Shown in pieces: positions 46,227-54,260 of a stretch of 64,000 nucleotides of DNA. Position 1 is the first letter of the stretch, and each line of letters begins with the position of its first letter. Origin of the DNA: Buttiauxella gaviniae (GTDB lineage Bacteria > Pseudomonadota > Gammaproteobacteria > Enterobacterales > Enterobacteriaceae); NCBI RefSeq assembly GCF_040786275.1, contig NZ_JBFMVT010000002.1:3100001-3164000 (forward strand). Direction: 5' to 3'. A model generated the notes under the pieces. That model saw only the letters and a program-made list of their open reading frames with translations. It did no database searches and was not told the origin of the DNA. Made by a program: the position numbers and the translations under genes.

Positions 46227-46822
46227 TCGAGATGACAGTTTTAAAAGAGCTGGCAGCGGAATCGCTGGGCGAGCTGTTGGAAAGTGTGAAGGAGATACGC
46301 ATTGAGGAAATTAATGTTGAAAAACTCGACAGGCCAGTTGACCTGGAGCTTCCACGTAACGAGTTGACTCCGCTTTCTGAAGAAACCAAAGAGGTTTTAA
46401 GTGAGGGGGGTTACAGTGATGAGGTGATCGAAAGTATAAACAGTGAAGAAGAGGCGGCGATTTACCAGGATGCAGGTCTGGAATGTCATACCGTTAACGG
46501 CAATGATGCGTTAATTAATAACGAAATCGACCTGGATCAAACCGATGCATTAGGTGATACCAACCTCGAACGTATGGAAAAGGGCAAGCCACCGTTGGAT
46601 GCCAATGGTAGGCCAATCGAGTTGCATCACGTCGGGCAGAAGGCAGATTCCCCGCTGGCGGAACTGACGCACGCGCAGCACATGGAAGGTGGCAATAACA
46701 TTATTCTGCACGACACTACTAAAGAGTCTGAAATCGATCGTGGCGCGTTTGCCAAAGAGCGTGAAGCGCATTGGAAAGCACGAGCCGAAGAGATTAAACA
46801 ACGTCAGCAGGAGGCAGCATGA
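46223..46822 (+). CDS. LHH-family (HNH/EndoVII-type) nuclease
   Basis: 199 residues. The C-terminal 75 residues carry PIELHHVGQKADSPLAEL (His135-His136) followed by HAQHMEGGNN, the LHH nuclease pattern of the HNH/Endonuclease VII superfamily, common as the toxin tip of polymorphic toxins. The N-terminal 120 residues are acidic and Glu-rich with no secretion or delivery domain, so it is a short cytoplasmic form. It is coupled by ATGA overlaps both to the HerA ATPase gene and to the SUKH-type gene, which fits a nuclease held by its immunity protein. It is likely the effector of the operon. Confidence 0.82.
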   Translation: MIEMTVLKELAAESLGELLESVKEIRIEEINVEKLDRPVDLELPRNELTPLSEETKEVLSEGGYSDEVIESINSEEEAAIYQDAGLECHTVNGNDALINNEIDLDQTDALGDTNLERMEKGKPPLDANGRPIELHHVGQKADSPLAELTHAQHMEGGNNIILHDTTKESEIDRGAFAKEREAHWKARAEEIKQRQQEAA

Positions 46823-47226
46823 AGAAGTTAGCTCAGCAGGTTGCAGCAAAAGGTGCCGATACTCGCCCTGCAAAAGAGAATGAAATTAGTGCTGCGGAAC
46901 AAGCGCTACGGATGCATTTTTCAGAGGAATATAAAACCTATTTGTCTGAGTTTGGTTTGATTGCCTCCGGGGCTACGGAGGTTAACGGCCTTGGGGTTCC
47001 TGCGACGTCACATCTGAATATTCTGAGCGCGATAGAACCACTGCGTGACGGCAAGGACTATCCGCCGCAGGCCGTCCCGCTTTGTGATATTGGCGATGGT
47101 TACTATTACCTTTATGACAATCAGCAGTGCAAAATCCTCACCTGGTCGATGATTAACGGCGTGGTGGAAATCAGTGATGAAATACTTGAAGCCTTCCTGC
47201 TACGTACCATTTTTGACGTTAAGTAA
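46819..47226 (+). CDS. SUKH-type (SMI1/KNR4) immunity-like protein
   Basis: 135 residues. The SMI1/KNR4 pattern is seen: an N-terminal helix then EYKTYLSEFG (near 36), VNGLGVP, and the core VPLCDIGDGYYYLYD (near 88). SUKH proteins are the most common immunity partners of nuclease toxins, including LHH ones. The four-base overlap with the nuclease gene supports a toxin-immunity pair. It is the last gene of the operon, followed by a hairpin. Confidence 0.8.
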   Translation: MKKLAQQVAAKGADTRPAKENEISAAEQALRMHFSEEYKTYLSEFGLIASGATEVNGLGVPATSHLNILSAIEPLRDGKDYPPQAVPLCDIGDGYYYLYDNQQCKILTWSMINGVVEISDEILEAFLLRTIFDVK

Positions 47227-47271
47227 TAAATGACAAATACCTAGACTTCCGCTTTATTAGTTCATGAAACA

Positions 47272-47301
47272 AACCCGCCAGTTGATAATAATTGGCGGGT
47301 T
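47272..47301 (+). terminator. Hairpin at end of the GTPase-HerA operon
   Basis: AACCCGCCA and TGGCGGGTT form a 9-bp stem with a 12-base loop, 45 bases after the SUKH stop. There is no strong T-run. Confidence 0.5.
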
Positions 47302-47363
47302 ATGCTGTGAATGAAAAGAGTGAAAAGTGCAAAGGTAAAAATCAGGAATGAAGCTCGAAGAAT

Positions 47364-47684
47364 TTATGTATTCATCAGCCCGGTAGCTCGTCTGGCTCTG
47401 AGAATATCTGTAGCGGTCAGAAATGGCGTCTGTTCTTGCCATGTAAATCCTTTGCGGTCAGTGCGTATCAGTTCATAGCGTTCCACAAGGAAATTCACCG
47501 CATCAGCAAGCGTAATTCCCGCTTCGATGTGCTCATGAATAGCTGAATCATCGTGGAATGGCGTGTCGTTGAGTGTGAGGCCGTAATGGTGTTCCAGTAG
47601 ATACGTTAACAGTTGTTGCCACACCTGTACGGGCGACAGGCGTGACGTAACCGGCACAGTGGCCAGTACAGTTGAGATTTGCAT
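47364..47684 (-). CDS. cbtA: CbtA-family type IV toxin
   Basis: 106 residues. [28 protein letters not shown] (in parts: [11 protein letters not shown] near 35), [17 protein letters not shown] and [12 protein letters not shown] match CbtA/YeeV/YkfI. CbtA inhibits FtsZ and MreB polymerisation. It is about 18 residues shorter than E. coli CbtA (124), ending right after ATGLM; the missing tail could weaken or change its action. The cbeA antitoxin gene lies just upstream on the same strand. Confidence 0.88.
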   Translation of the reverse strand: MQISTVLATVPVTSRLSPVQVWQQLLTYLLEHHYGLTLNDTPFHDDSAIHEHIEAGITLADAVNFLVERYELIRTDRKGFTWQEQTPFLTATDILRARRATGLMNT

Positions 47685-47750
47685 GAGTTGAGTCTCTTAA
47701 TAAAGGAAGAAAAGAATTGAAGGCTTACAAAGCTGAGATGATGCTGAGGA

Positions 47751-48089
47751 TTAGTCTTTAAGCTTATTTGAGGGATAAATTGCGATATACACATACCCAT
47801 GACTGCCCAGCGTATCAGCTTCACAGGTCAGTCCGTTACGGTAAAGCGTGACGCCGTGCGTATATCGGGGATTTAGCTCACCGGAGATCAGCATCAGTTC
47901 CATATGCGCAACAAAATGTAGAAAGGCTTCATTCAGTTGTCGGGCCTGCATCTCGCTGAACGAACCGTTGAATCCTGCCCGATCCGCCAGAAAATGCAGA
48001 CGGTGACCGTCCTGCACCAGCCGCGCTCCGAAACACGGTGTGATATCTCGTTTAAGACCCCAGACTTGGAAAGCGTCTTTATTCATCAT
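47751..48089 (-). CDS. cbeA: CbeA-family type IV antitoxin
   Basis: About 112 residues from MMNKDAFQ; AGGA precedes the ATG pair by 5-8 bases, and a longer start at 48149 would overlap the RadC-like gene. WGLKRDITPCFGARLV, HFLADRAGF, GELNPRYTH and LTCEADTLGSHGYVYIAIYP (in parts) are the CbeA/YeeU/YfjZ hallmarks. CbeA stabilises FtsZ/MreB bundles and so opposes CbtA without binding it. Confidence 0.9.
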   Translation of the reverse strand: MMNKDAFQVWGLKRDITPCFGARLVQDGHRLHFLADRAGFNGSFSEMQARQLNEAFLHFVAHMELMLISGELNPRYTHGVTLYRNGLTCEADTLGSHGYVYIAIYPSNKLKD

Positions 48090-48099
48090 TTTATTCCTG

Positions 48100-48579
48100 T
48101 TAAAGAAGGCCATGTTCGGCGAAGGAGAATATCTGCCTGCCACCGACAATCAGGTGGTCGGGCACGCGGATTTCCACCAGCATCAGCGCCTGTACCAGTC
48201 GTTGGGTAACGACCTTATCTGCCTGGCTCGGAGTCACTTCCCCGGACGGGTGGTTATGGGCAAAAATCACTGCCGCTGCGTTAAAGTACAGGGCGCGTTT
48301 TACCACCTCGCGGGGATGGACTTCGGTATGACTGAGGGTGCCGGTGAACAGCGTTTCGTGGGCAAGCAGCTGGTTCTGGTTATTGAGGTACAGCACGACA
48401 AATTCTTCACGCTCAAGCGTTCCCATCTTCAGCCTGAGCCAGTCGCGGGCCGCCTGTGTGGAGGTGAATGCCACACCCGGTTCGCGCAGGTGCTGGTCAA
48501 GCAGACTCAGGGCGCGTTTAATCGTGCGTTGTGCCGGTAACGATAATTCCGGTGAAAACAGCATCAGTTGTTTCTCCAT
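48100..48579 (-). CDS. RadC-family JAB-domain protein (YfjY/YeeS type)
   Basis: 159 residues from MEKQLMLFSP. The JAMM metalloprotease-like motif is HNHPSGEVTPSQAD (near 111), with a preceding FVVLYLNNQNQL strand. RadC-like genes of this size are constant parts of CP4-57-type islands, between the antirestriction and cbeA genes as here. Their function is not settled; a DNA-repair role of RadC was withdrawn. Confidence 0.88.
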   Translation of the reverse strand: MEKQLMLFSPELSLPAQRTIKRALSLLDQHLREPGVAFTSTQAARDWLRLKMGTLEREEFVVLYLNNQNQLLAHETLFTGTLSHTEVHPREVVKRALYFNAAAVIFAHNHPSGEVTPSQADKVVTQRLVQALMLVEIRVPDHLIVGGRQIFSFAEHGLL

Positions 48580-48590
48580 GGCAAAGCCCC

Positions 48591-49055
48591 TTAATCGATG
48601 ATGGCGAGAATGGCACTGGATTCGGGATGACCAAGGGCGTAGTCCCGCAGACGGTAATAATGTTCGGTCATGGCATCGCACTCCGTACGACAGGCATGAT
48701 GGCTGTACTCAATCAGGCACACCGCAATGCCCGCTGCTTCCGCGCTCATTTCCGCACGGTTGCTATTCATGTTGTTAAACAGCGCCCATTTCTCATCACT
48801 GTCAGCTTCGGGGGCCATAAACGCGCCACCGTTGCTGAGTGTGTGGAAATGCCAGATACCGCCGCAGTAGTCTTCGCAGAAGCGGTCCATCCAGCCGAAG
48901 ATGCGGGGCTCGATAAGTATCCACTGCGGAATGTGCCCGAAGTGCTGCGGCCAGAAGTCCAGACGTTGTTCATCAGATACCGGGCTGGCGGTAATGGTGT
49001 GATTCATTTGTAAATCAGTAACCGGTTCGCAGGTGATATCCGTTTGTATGGTCAT
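48591..49055 (-). CDS. ArdB/KlcA-type antirestriction protein (YfjX type)
   Basis: 154 residues from MTIQTDITCE, GGAG 7 bases upstream. Hallmarks FWPQHFG, WMDRFCEDYCGGIWHF and the NGGAFMAP stretch match ArdB/KlcA, which inhibit type I restriction enzymes. It lies in the standard island order. Its presence in an island with a separate restriction system nearby shows layered DNA-entry conflict. Confidence 0.9.
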   Translation of the reverse strand: MTIQTDITCEPVTDLQMNHTITASPVSDEQRLDFWPQHFGHIPQWILIEPRIFGWMDRFCEDYCGGIWHFHTLSNGGAFMAPEADSDEKWALFNNMNSNRAEMSAEAAGIAVCLIEYSHHACRTECDAMTEHYYRLRDYALGHPESSAILAIID

Positions 49056-49177
49056 GGTTTTACTCCAGATATAAAAAAGGCAGCCGTCAGGGCTGGCTGG
49101 CGTGAGATGAGTAATAAAGAAAATACTGAGATAAAGCGGGTAAGGCTGAGGAAAGAAAGCGGTATTGCGCCTGCATG

Positions 49178-49209
49178 AAAAAAACCCCTGCTGCGTGAGC
49201 AACAGGGGC
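49178..49209 (-). terminator. Terminator of the Ag43-type gene
   Basis: In the minus direction CCCCTGTTGC pairs with GCAGCAGGGG, followed by a T7 run. A second small hairpin, GCCCCG-TCGT-CGGGGC, lies at about 49229-49244. Confidence 0.75.
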
Positions 49210-49253
49210 CTGGTGTGGTGATGCAATGCCCCGTCGTCGGGGCCAGTGAGTTA

Positions 49254-52200
49254 TCAGAAGGCGACGTTCAGCGTCGCCTGACCGTTGTAGCCATCTGCAC
49301 TGTTACCGCTGACGCTGCGGGTATAGCCACCCTGCACACCCAGCGTCACGTTCTGACGGATACGGGCATCAAGACCGGCCTGCAGGTCAACTGAGGTCCC
49401 ATCCTGAGACGGGGTGAAGCTGACATTGCTGCCAGCTGTTGCGGTGCCCATGCTCATCTCGCCATCACTGCTGAAGGTGCGGATAACGGACGGGCGCACC
49501 CACCAGTTCACCGGCAGTTCGCTGACACGCTGCTTCATGCTGTCAGCAAAACCAGCCGTTGTGGACATGCCTTTGCCAAAGTCCATCTCTGATGAACGGC
49601 CAAAACGGAGCCCGGCCCGCACATGCTGTGCACTGCCGTCGCCAAAGTTCACATAGCCGCCATTATCATGACCATTATCCAGAGACAGGCCCTGCCAGAC
49701 GTACTGCAGTTGCGGCTCCAGCACCAGACCGTGGCTGATATTAAACGGCAGACCCGTTTCCACCGAGCCCAGCCAGCCGGTTCCCCGGGTGTCGAAACGG
49801 TTATCATCTGAAACAGCCTTCAGGCTGTGATGTGAACCCTGCGCCACCACATCAGCCCACAGACCAGTGGAGCCATGAACCGCCGTCAGATAGCCGCCGA
49901 GACTGTAAACCGTGTCGCGGACATCACCTGCAGCAGAGCGGTCATCGTTTTTCACCTCAACTGAAGACTGACCCGCTGCGCCATAAAGACCCGCAGTCAG
50001 CGAAAACGCACCAGCGTTGCGTTTCAGCAGGTCTCCGCCGAGCTGGATAAAGCCGTAGCTGCCGCTGCTTTCCGGGGTATCCCCCTGTGCAACCCCGCCA
50101 TTACCCTCATGCCCGGTATGACCGCCCTGAATACGACCCCAGAGCCCCTGGCCAGTCACCGCGCTGCTGCGCTGGCTGTAGGTGCCCGCCAGTGCGCGGT
50201 CATAATCCATGCTCTGTGCGTACAGAGAGGAGTAGAGCGCCACTTCGGCACGGTAACCGGTCTCACTGGTGAGATACCAGTTTTCATCCGCGCTGCCGTG
50301 GTTCAGGGTGTAGTTGTAGGCACCGGCCTGCAGTTTACGGCCCAGCGCAAAGGCTCCGGTATCCGTGGTCGCCCCGTTAATTGCATCCACTACTTTGATA
50401 CCGTTGCCCGTGGTCGCAAGGCCCAGCCCGGCATCGCCGGTGTTGGTGAAGTTCAGCCAGGTTTTACCGGTTGCCGTACCGCCGTCAATCACCAGCATAT
50501 CGGTCGGGAAGGTCGGGTCATCCAGTCGGATGGACAGGTTGATGGTGCCGTTGCGGCCCGTCAGATGAGTCACCGTCAGCGTTTCAGGCACAAACTGATC
50601 CTGCGCAGGGGTGAAACTGATGGTTCCGGCGTTATCGAGGTTGTCGAGAACCGATTTCACTGCGGCACCGCGCTGAATATTCCAGCTGGCACCGCTGTCG
50701 AGCGTGACATCGGTCGGGTCGATTGCACCGTTCATTACCGAGTTGCCCGTCAGGCGCACCTGCGTACCGGAGAGGGCAATAATGTCGCTGTTAATCACAG
50801 CATTGTTCAGTGCCAGCGTCCCCTGATTCAGGGTCACCTGTGACTGGGACAGCGTGCCGTTACTGACGGTCAGGGTGCCTTCACCCTCCTTGAGTAACTG
50901 ACCATCGCCACTCACTGAGCCATTGATGGCGGCATTCTGTCCGCTACCTGTGCTGATATGGAGTTGCCCGCTGTTGGTGGCATTCCCTTCAAGAGTGGCG
51001 TTGTCATTAAGGGTTGTTGTGCCGGTGAGTGTACCGCCCTGTGCCACCTTCAGTGTGCTACCTGCCCCCACGGTGGTGTTATCTGCACTGCCGTTGCCCA
51101 GGACGGTAAACTGACTGCCATTATCCAGACGAAGATTGCTGGCTTTGCCGGTTGCCGCATCAATACCGAATGCACCTGAAGCATTAGTCCCACTGACCGT
51201 TGCGCCGGTATCGGCTATCAGCACACCGCCATCGTTCATCACGATGTTCTGCGCCTTACCACCGGATGCGACGGCCAGAACGCCGCCCTGGTTGACCGTG
51301 GTGGTATCGGCGCTGCCGTTACCCAGCACATCCAGACGACCGCCGTTTTCCAGCAGTACGTTACTGGCACTGGCTGTTGCCGCATCCACACTGAAATCTC
51401 CCAGGCTGTTGGTCCCGGACACGGTGGCCGCGGTACTGGTGACCAGTGCCCCACCGGCATTCATGGTGACATCGTTGGCGGTGCCACCGGCGTTAACCTG
51501 TAGCTTACCGCTGTTATTTACCATGGTGTGGTCTGCTGTCGCACCGTCTTTTACCACCTGCCAGCCGTTGGCATTAATCACCGTATCCGATGCCGTGGCA
51601 CCGGCATGGACGTACTGATTACCGCCATCCAGTCGGGTGTGTTGCGCATGACCATGCACACTCTGGTCGCCCCCGGCTTTAATCACCGTGCCGGTGGCAA
51701 GGCCTCCTGTCGCAATAATCTGCCGACCATTCTCATTAATGGTGGTATCGGTTGCATTACCGGCAACCCACTGACCGTCACTGTTCTCCGCATCCGGCCC
51801 GCCCTGTGCCCCCGTATTCACTACGGTACCGGTCGCCAGTGCCCCAGCTTTTACCAGCTGAGTCCCATCTTTATTAATGATCGTGCCGGAGGTAATACCG
51901 CCGCTGTGTACCCACTGCGTACCGCCGTCAAGTGTGGTATCTGAAGCCTGTCCATGCACACTCTGACCACCACCGCTATTGACCGTGGTGTCTGTGGCGC
52001 TACCACCAGCCAGTACACCCTGCAGCCCGTTATCGCCAATGGTGGTCTGGTTTGCCACGCCACCCGCCTGTACAAACTGACCACCGCTATTCGCCTCGTC
52101 ATCCTCACCGTGTTCCAGACCGGTATTAATGAATGTGTTATTCGCTACACCAGAAACCAGCTGGGTGTCGTGGTTACTGATAACGGCATTGTTCATCACG

Positions 52201-52400
52201 TCGCCCGCAGCGATAGTACTGGTGTTGCCCGGCGAATCATCAGCCAGCGCCGCAGGGCTTGCCACCAGCCCGGCGACAGCCAGTGCCAGCACCGCGCCGA
52301 TGCGTTTTCCTTTTGCTTTCGCCAGCTCAGAGACCACAACAAATGCGCCCAGAACTTCATTCCATACCAGCCGGTAACTGGTGTTCAGGTTTTGCTTCAT
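49254..52400 (-). CDS. flu: Antigen 43-type autotransporter adhesin
   Basis: 1048 residues from MKQNLNTSYRLVW, AAGG 8 bases upstream. An extended signal peptide (ESPR) with cleavage after ALA (about 52), a beta-helix passenger of repeated GG.A.....NGG/GGT segments (about 60-600), a region of autochaperone type, then a 12-strand beta-barrel (about 760-1048) ending in F. Ag43 promotes cell-cell aggregation and biofilm. Unlike E. coli flu, no GATC sites lie in the 120 bases before the start, so OxyR/Dam phase variation of the usual kind is not expected. A WYL regulator gene is directly upstream. Confidence 0.92.
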   Translation of the reverse strand: MKQNLNTSYRLVWNEVLGAFVVVSELAKAKGKRIGAVLALAVAGLVASPAALADDSPGNTSTIAAGDVMNNAVISNHDTQLVSGVANNTFINTGLEHGEDDEANSGGQFVQAGGVANQTTIGDNGLQGVLAGGSATDTTVNSGGGQSVHGQASDTTLDGGTQWVHSGGITSGTIINKDGTQLVKAGALATGTVVNTGAQGGPDAENSDGQWVAGNATDTTINENGRQIIATGGLATGTVIKAGGDQSVHGHAQHTRLDGGNQYVHAGATASDTVINANGWQVVKDGATADHTMVNNSGKLQVNAGGTANDVTMNAGGALVTSTAATVSGTNSLGDFSVDAATASASNVLLENGGRLDVLGNGSADTTTVNQGGVLAVASGGKAQNIVMNDGGVLIADTGATVSGTNASGAFGIDAATGKASNLRLDNGSQFTVLGNGSADNTTVGAGSTLKVAQGGTLTGTTTLNDNATLEGNATNSGQLHISTGSGQNAAINGSVSGDGQLLKEGEGTLTVSNGTLSQSQVTLNQGTLALNNAVINSDIIALSGTQVRLTGNSVMNGAIDPTDVTLDSGASWNIQRGAAVKSVLDNLDNAGTISFTPAQDQFVPETLTVTHLTGRNGTINLSIRLDDPTFPTDMLVIDGGTATGKTWLNFTNTGDAGLGLATTGNGIKVVDAINGATTDTGAFALGRKLQAGAYNYTLNHGSADENWYLTSETGYRAEVALYSSLYAQSMDYDRALAGTYSQRSSAVTGQGLWGRIQGGHTGHEGNGGVAQGDTPESSGSYGFIQLGGDLLKRNAGAFSLTAGLYGAAGQSSVEVKNDDRSAAGDVRDTVYSLGGYLTAVHGSTGLWADVVAQGSHHSLKAVSDDNRFDTRGTGWLGSVETGLPFNISHGLVLEPQLQYVWQGLSLDNGHDNGGYVNFGDGSAQHVRAGLRFGRSSEMDFGKGMSTTAGFADSMKQRVSELPVNWWVRPSVIRTFSSDGEMSMGTATAGSNVSFTPSQDGTSVDLQAGLDARIRQNVTLGVQGGYTRSVSGNSADGYNGQATLNVAF

Positions 52401-52425
52401 CGTATTAACCTTATTAAATAAAGAA

Positions 52426-52461
52426 TAAAAAAGACCCACATCCGCAAAACGGATGTGGGTC
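52426..52461 (-). terminator. Hairpin between WYL gene and Ag43-type gene
   Basis: GACCCACATCCG-TTTTG-CGGATGTGGGTC followed by T6 in the minus direction. It lies 10 bases after the WYL stop and 26 before the Ag43 start, so it acts as terminator of one gene and possible attenuator of the next. Confidence 0.8.
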
Positions 52462-52470
52462 GGTGAAAAA

Positions 52471-53157
52471 TCAGGGTAAAGACAGGGACTTCAGGGACTG
52501 TTGAATACAGCGAAAATGTGGCAGGGCCTGGATAAAAGTTGCCTCCTCCACCAGTCGGTAAAGTCGCCCGTTACGCGTGAATGTTTCTTTCGTGGGCTGG
52601 ATGGTATGGATTTCATCCAGGGTGAATACCACCGGATGCCGGTGATGTTCAGCAACCAGATACCATGTGCCGTCTTTCGCAATCAGCCGGTAAGGAGCCA
52701 GCCGTTCACAACGCTGTCCGTCAGCCAGTAGCGTCACGCGCTGGCAGGTGGTGATAGCTTTTATCAGACGATAAAAAGACAGCGAGGCGGAAGGGGAAAT
52801 GCCACTGATACTGTCTCCGGTCAGGCAGGGTACGTCATCACAGGCAAGCAGCAGGCTCACCAGACGGCGATCGAGACCGGGAAATAAACCCGCCATTCCC
52901 GTGCGATGGGCAAATGTCAGTACATCCAGCTCTGCCTGTGCACCACCGCCACCGGTCCGTAGACGGTAACAACCATTGCGGCATTCGAGATCCAGATACA
53001 TCAGGCGTTCGCGAAAATCCCGGTACAGGGTACGTGCGGATACACCAAACTCTGCGGTCAGTCTGCGCATATCTAACGTTTCACCCGCGACAAGGCGACT
53101 GATAATCAGCGACAGTCTGATCGCCAGCCTGTCGTGGCGGCGCTCTGTCTGTGTCAT
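52471..53157 (-). CDS. WYL-domain regulator (YfjR-like)
   Basis: About 228 residues from [13 protein letters not shown] 8 bases upstream favours this over the ATG two codons earlier. DeoR/WYL helix-turn-helix [18 protein letters not shown] (about 36-53) and WYL core [16 protein letters not shown] (about 158-173). It stands in the yfjR place of CP4-57-like islands, upstream of the Ag43-type gene. Its helix-turn-helix resembles that of the WYL protein at 37930, and both promoters have the same palindrome. Confidence 0.85.
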   Translation of the reverse strand: MTQTERRHDRLAIRLSLIISRLVAGETLDMRRLTAEFGVSARTLYRDFRERLMYLDLECRNGCYRLRTGGGGAQAELDVLTFAHRTGMAGLFPGLDRRLVSLLLACDDVPCLTGDSISGISPSASLSFYRLIKAITTCQRVTLLADGQRCERLAPYRLIAKDGTWYLVAEHHRHPVVFTLDEIHTIQPTKETFTRNGRLYRLVEEATFIQALPHFRCIQQSLKSLSLP

Positions 53158-53215
53158 TATCATTTCTCCATACGAGCTAACTGTCTGAAAGGAATATGAT
53201 TCTAGAGAGGGGGGG

Positions 53216-53230
53216 TGACAGGGTGTGTCA
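53216..53230. promoter_or_regulatory. TGACA-N5-TGTCA operator, proximal copy
   Basis: TGACAGGGTGTGTCA, 58 bases before the second WYL gene. It is an exact 15-base copy of the distal site and has the same arms as the site at 37866. Confidence 0.6.
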
Positions 53231-53325
53231 ACTGAAGGGATTATTTCTTAACACCCGGAAGTTCAGTGTTAACAGGGGCTGCAGCCAGTTCTGGTTAATT
53301 AATCCTCACCGACGGACCGGAAAAC

Positions 53326-53340
53326 TGACAGGGTGTGTCA
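53326..53340. promoter_or_regulatory. TGACA-N5-TGTCA operator, distal copy
   Basis: Second exact copy of TGACAGGGTGTGTCA, 110 bases from the first, close to the end of the yfjQ-like gene. Two sites at this distance could allow looping by the WYL protein (inference). Confidence 0.55.
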
Positions 53341-53383
53341 TTCTTTAACGTTGCCTTAACGTTTTTCAGTGCAAACTGTGAGT

Positions 53384-54211
53384 TCACGCATTCTGAAACT
53401 GCGACAGCATTGTCTCTGCCATCACCCACAGCGCACGATTGAGCTTCACATCGCCATCAATACCGCGCACCGCCCGGGTATGTGTGCGACTCCCTTTCGC
53501 ATTGCGCCCACTCAGACCACCTTTGATCAGGTTTTCCTGAATGCGCTGATAGGTGGTCCACAGGTCATCACTATAGTCTTCGTAGCGGCGGGGAGTCAGG
53601 ACCTGCGCTTCGGTTACCGGCTGGTAGTCCTCGCCAAAGCGGTACGTGATAGCGGCTTTGGCGAGTGCCTGACGGGTCGGAGGTGGTAGCATCAGCGACT
53701 GCATGGCATCGCGCTTTTCCTCTACCCGGTCAAAAATCCCCAGTACCTCATACACCCCTTCAATCACCTGACTCACCACGTCCCCCTTGTGCGGCACCCG
53801 CACCTCGCCAAAGGTCTCACCGCAAATCAGCCCGTTCTGGCAAACCTGGCGAAACAACCCCGGCAGCATCTGGTACGAACTGGTGCCATCGTGCGAGTTG
53901 AGTAGAATGATTTCCGGCACCTGATTACCGATGATTTGCCCGGTACGACGCAGCCGCAGCATATGCTTGGTGTGCTCACGGCGCTCAGGATCTCGAACCC
54001 GGGTCTGACAGGCAAAGAACGGCTGAAAGCCTTCGTAACGTAGGCTGTCCAGCAGGGTAATGGTCGGGATGTATGTATATCGCTCACTGCGTGATTCATG
54101 TTTTTCCTGGCTGAACACGCTGGGCACAAAGCGCATGAGTTCATCATTGGTTAGCGGACGGTCACGGCGAACGAGGTTCGCCGCTCCAAAGCGGGAAGCT
54201 AAACGGGGCAT
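53384..54211 (-). CDS. DUF932 protein (YfjQ/YafZ type)
   Basis: 275 residues. It has the DUF932 pattern with MPRLASRFG at the start, SRSERYTYIPT, then RRTGQIIGNQVPEIILLNSHDGTSSYQM (in parts: LLNSHDGTSSYQ near 103) as in E. coli YfjQ and YafZ. These island proteins have no proven function and are often near yfjP and the antirestriction genes. It is 49 bases downstream of yfjP on the same strand. Confidence 0.88.
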   Translation of the reverse strand: MPRLASRFGAANLVRRDRPLTNDELMRFVPSVFSQEKHESRSERYTYIPTITLLDSLRYEGFQPFFACQTRVRDPERREHTKHMLRLRRTGQIIGNQVPEIILLNSHDGTSSYQMLPGLFRQVCQNGLICGETFGEVRVPHKGDVVSQVIEGVYEVLGIFDRVEEKRDAMQSLMLPPPTRQALAKAAITYRFGEDYQPVTEAQVLTPRRYEDYSDDLWTTYQRIQENLIKGGLSGRNAKGSRTHTRAVRGIDGDVKLNRALWVMAETMLSQFQNA

Positions 54212-54260
54212 ATAACACCTCAGATATCTGAATTAACAACAGGAAGTAAAAGAAGGAAAC

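Noticed and set aside
50109-50843. Long plus-strand frame opposite the Ag43-type gene
   Set aside because: It repeats with the passenger/barrel codons on the other strand, has no ribosome site and no recognisable product.
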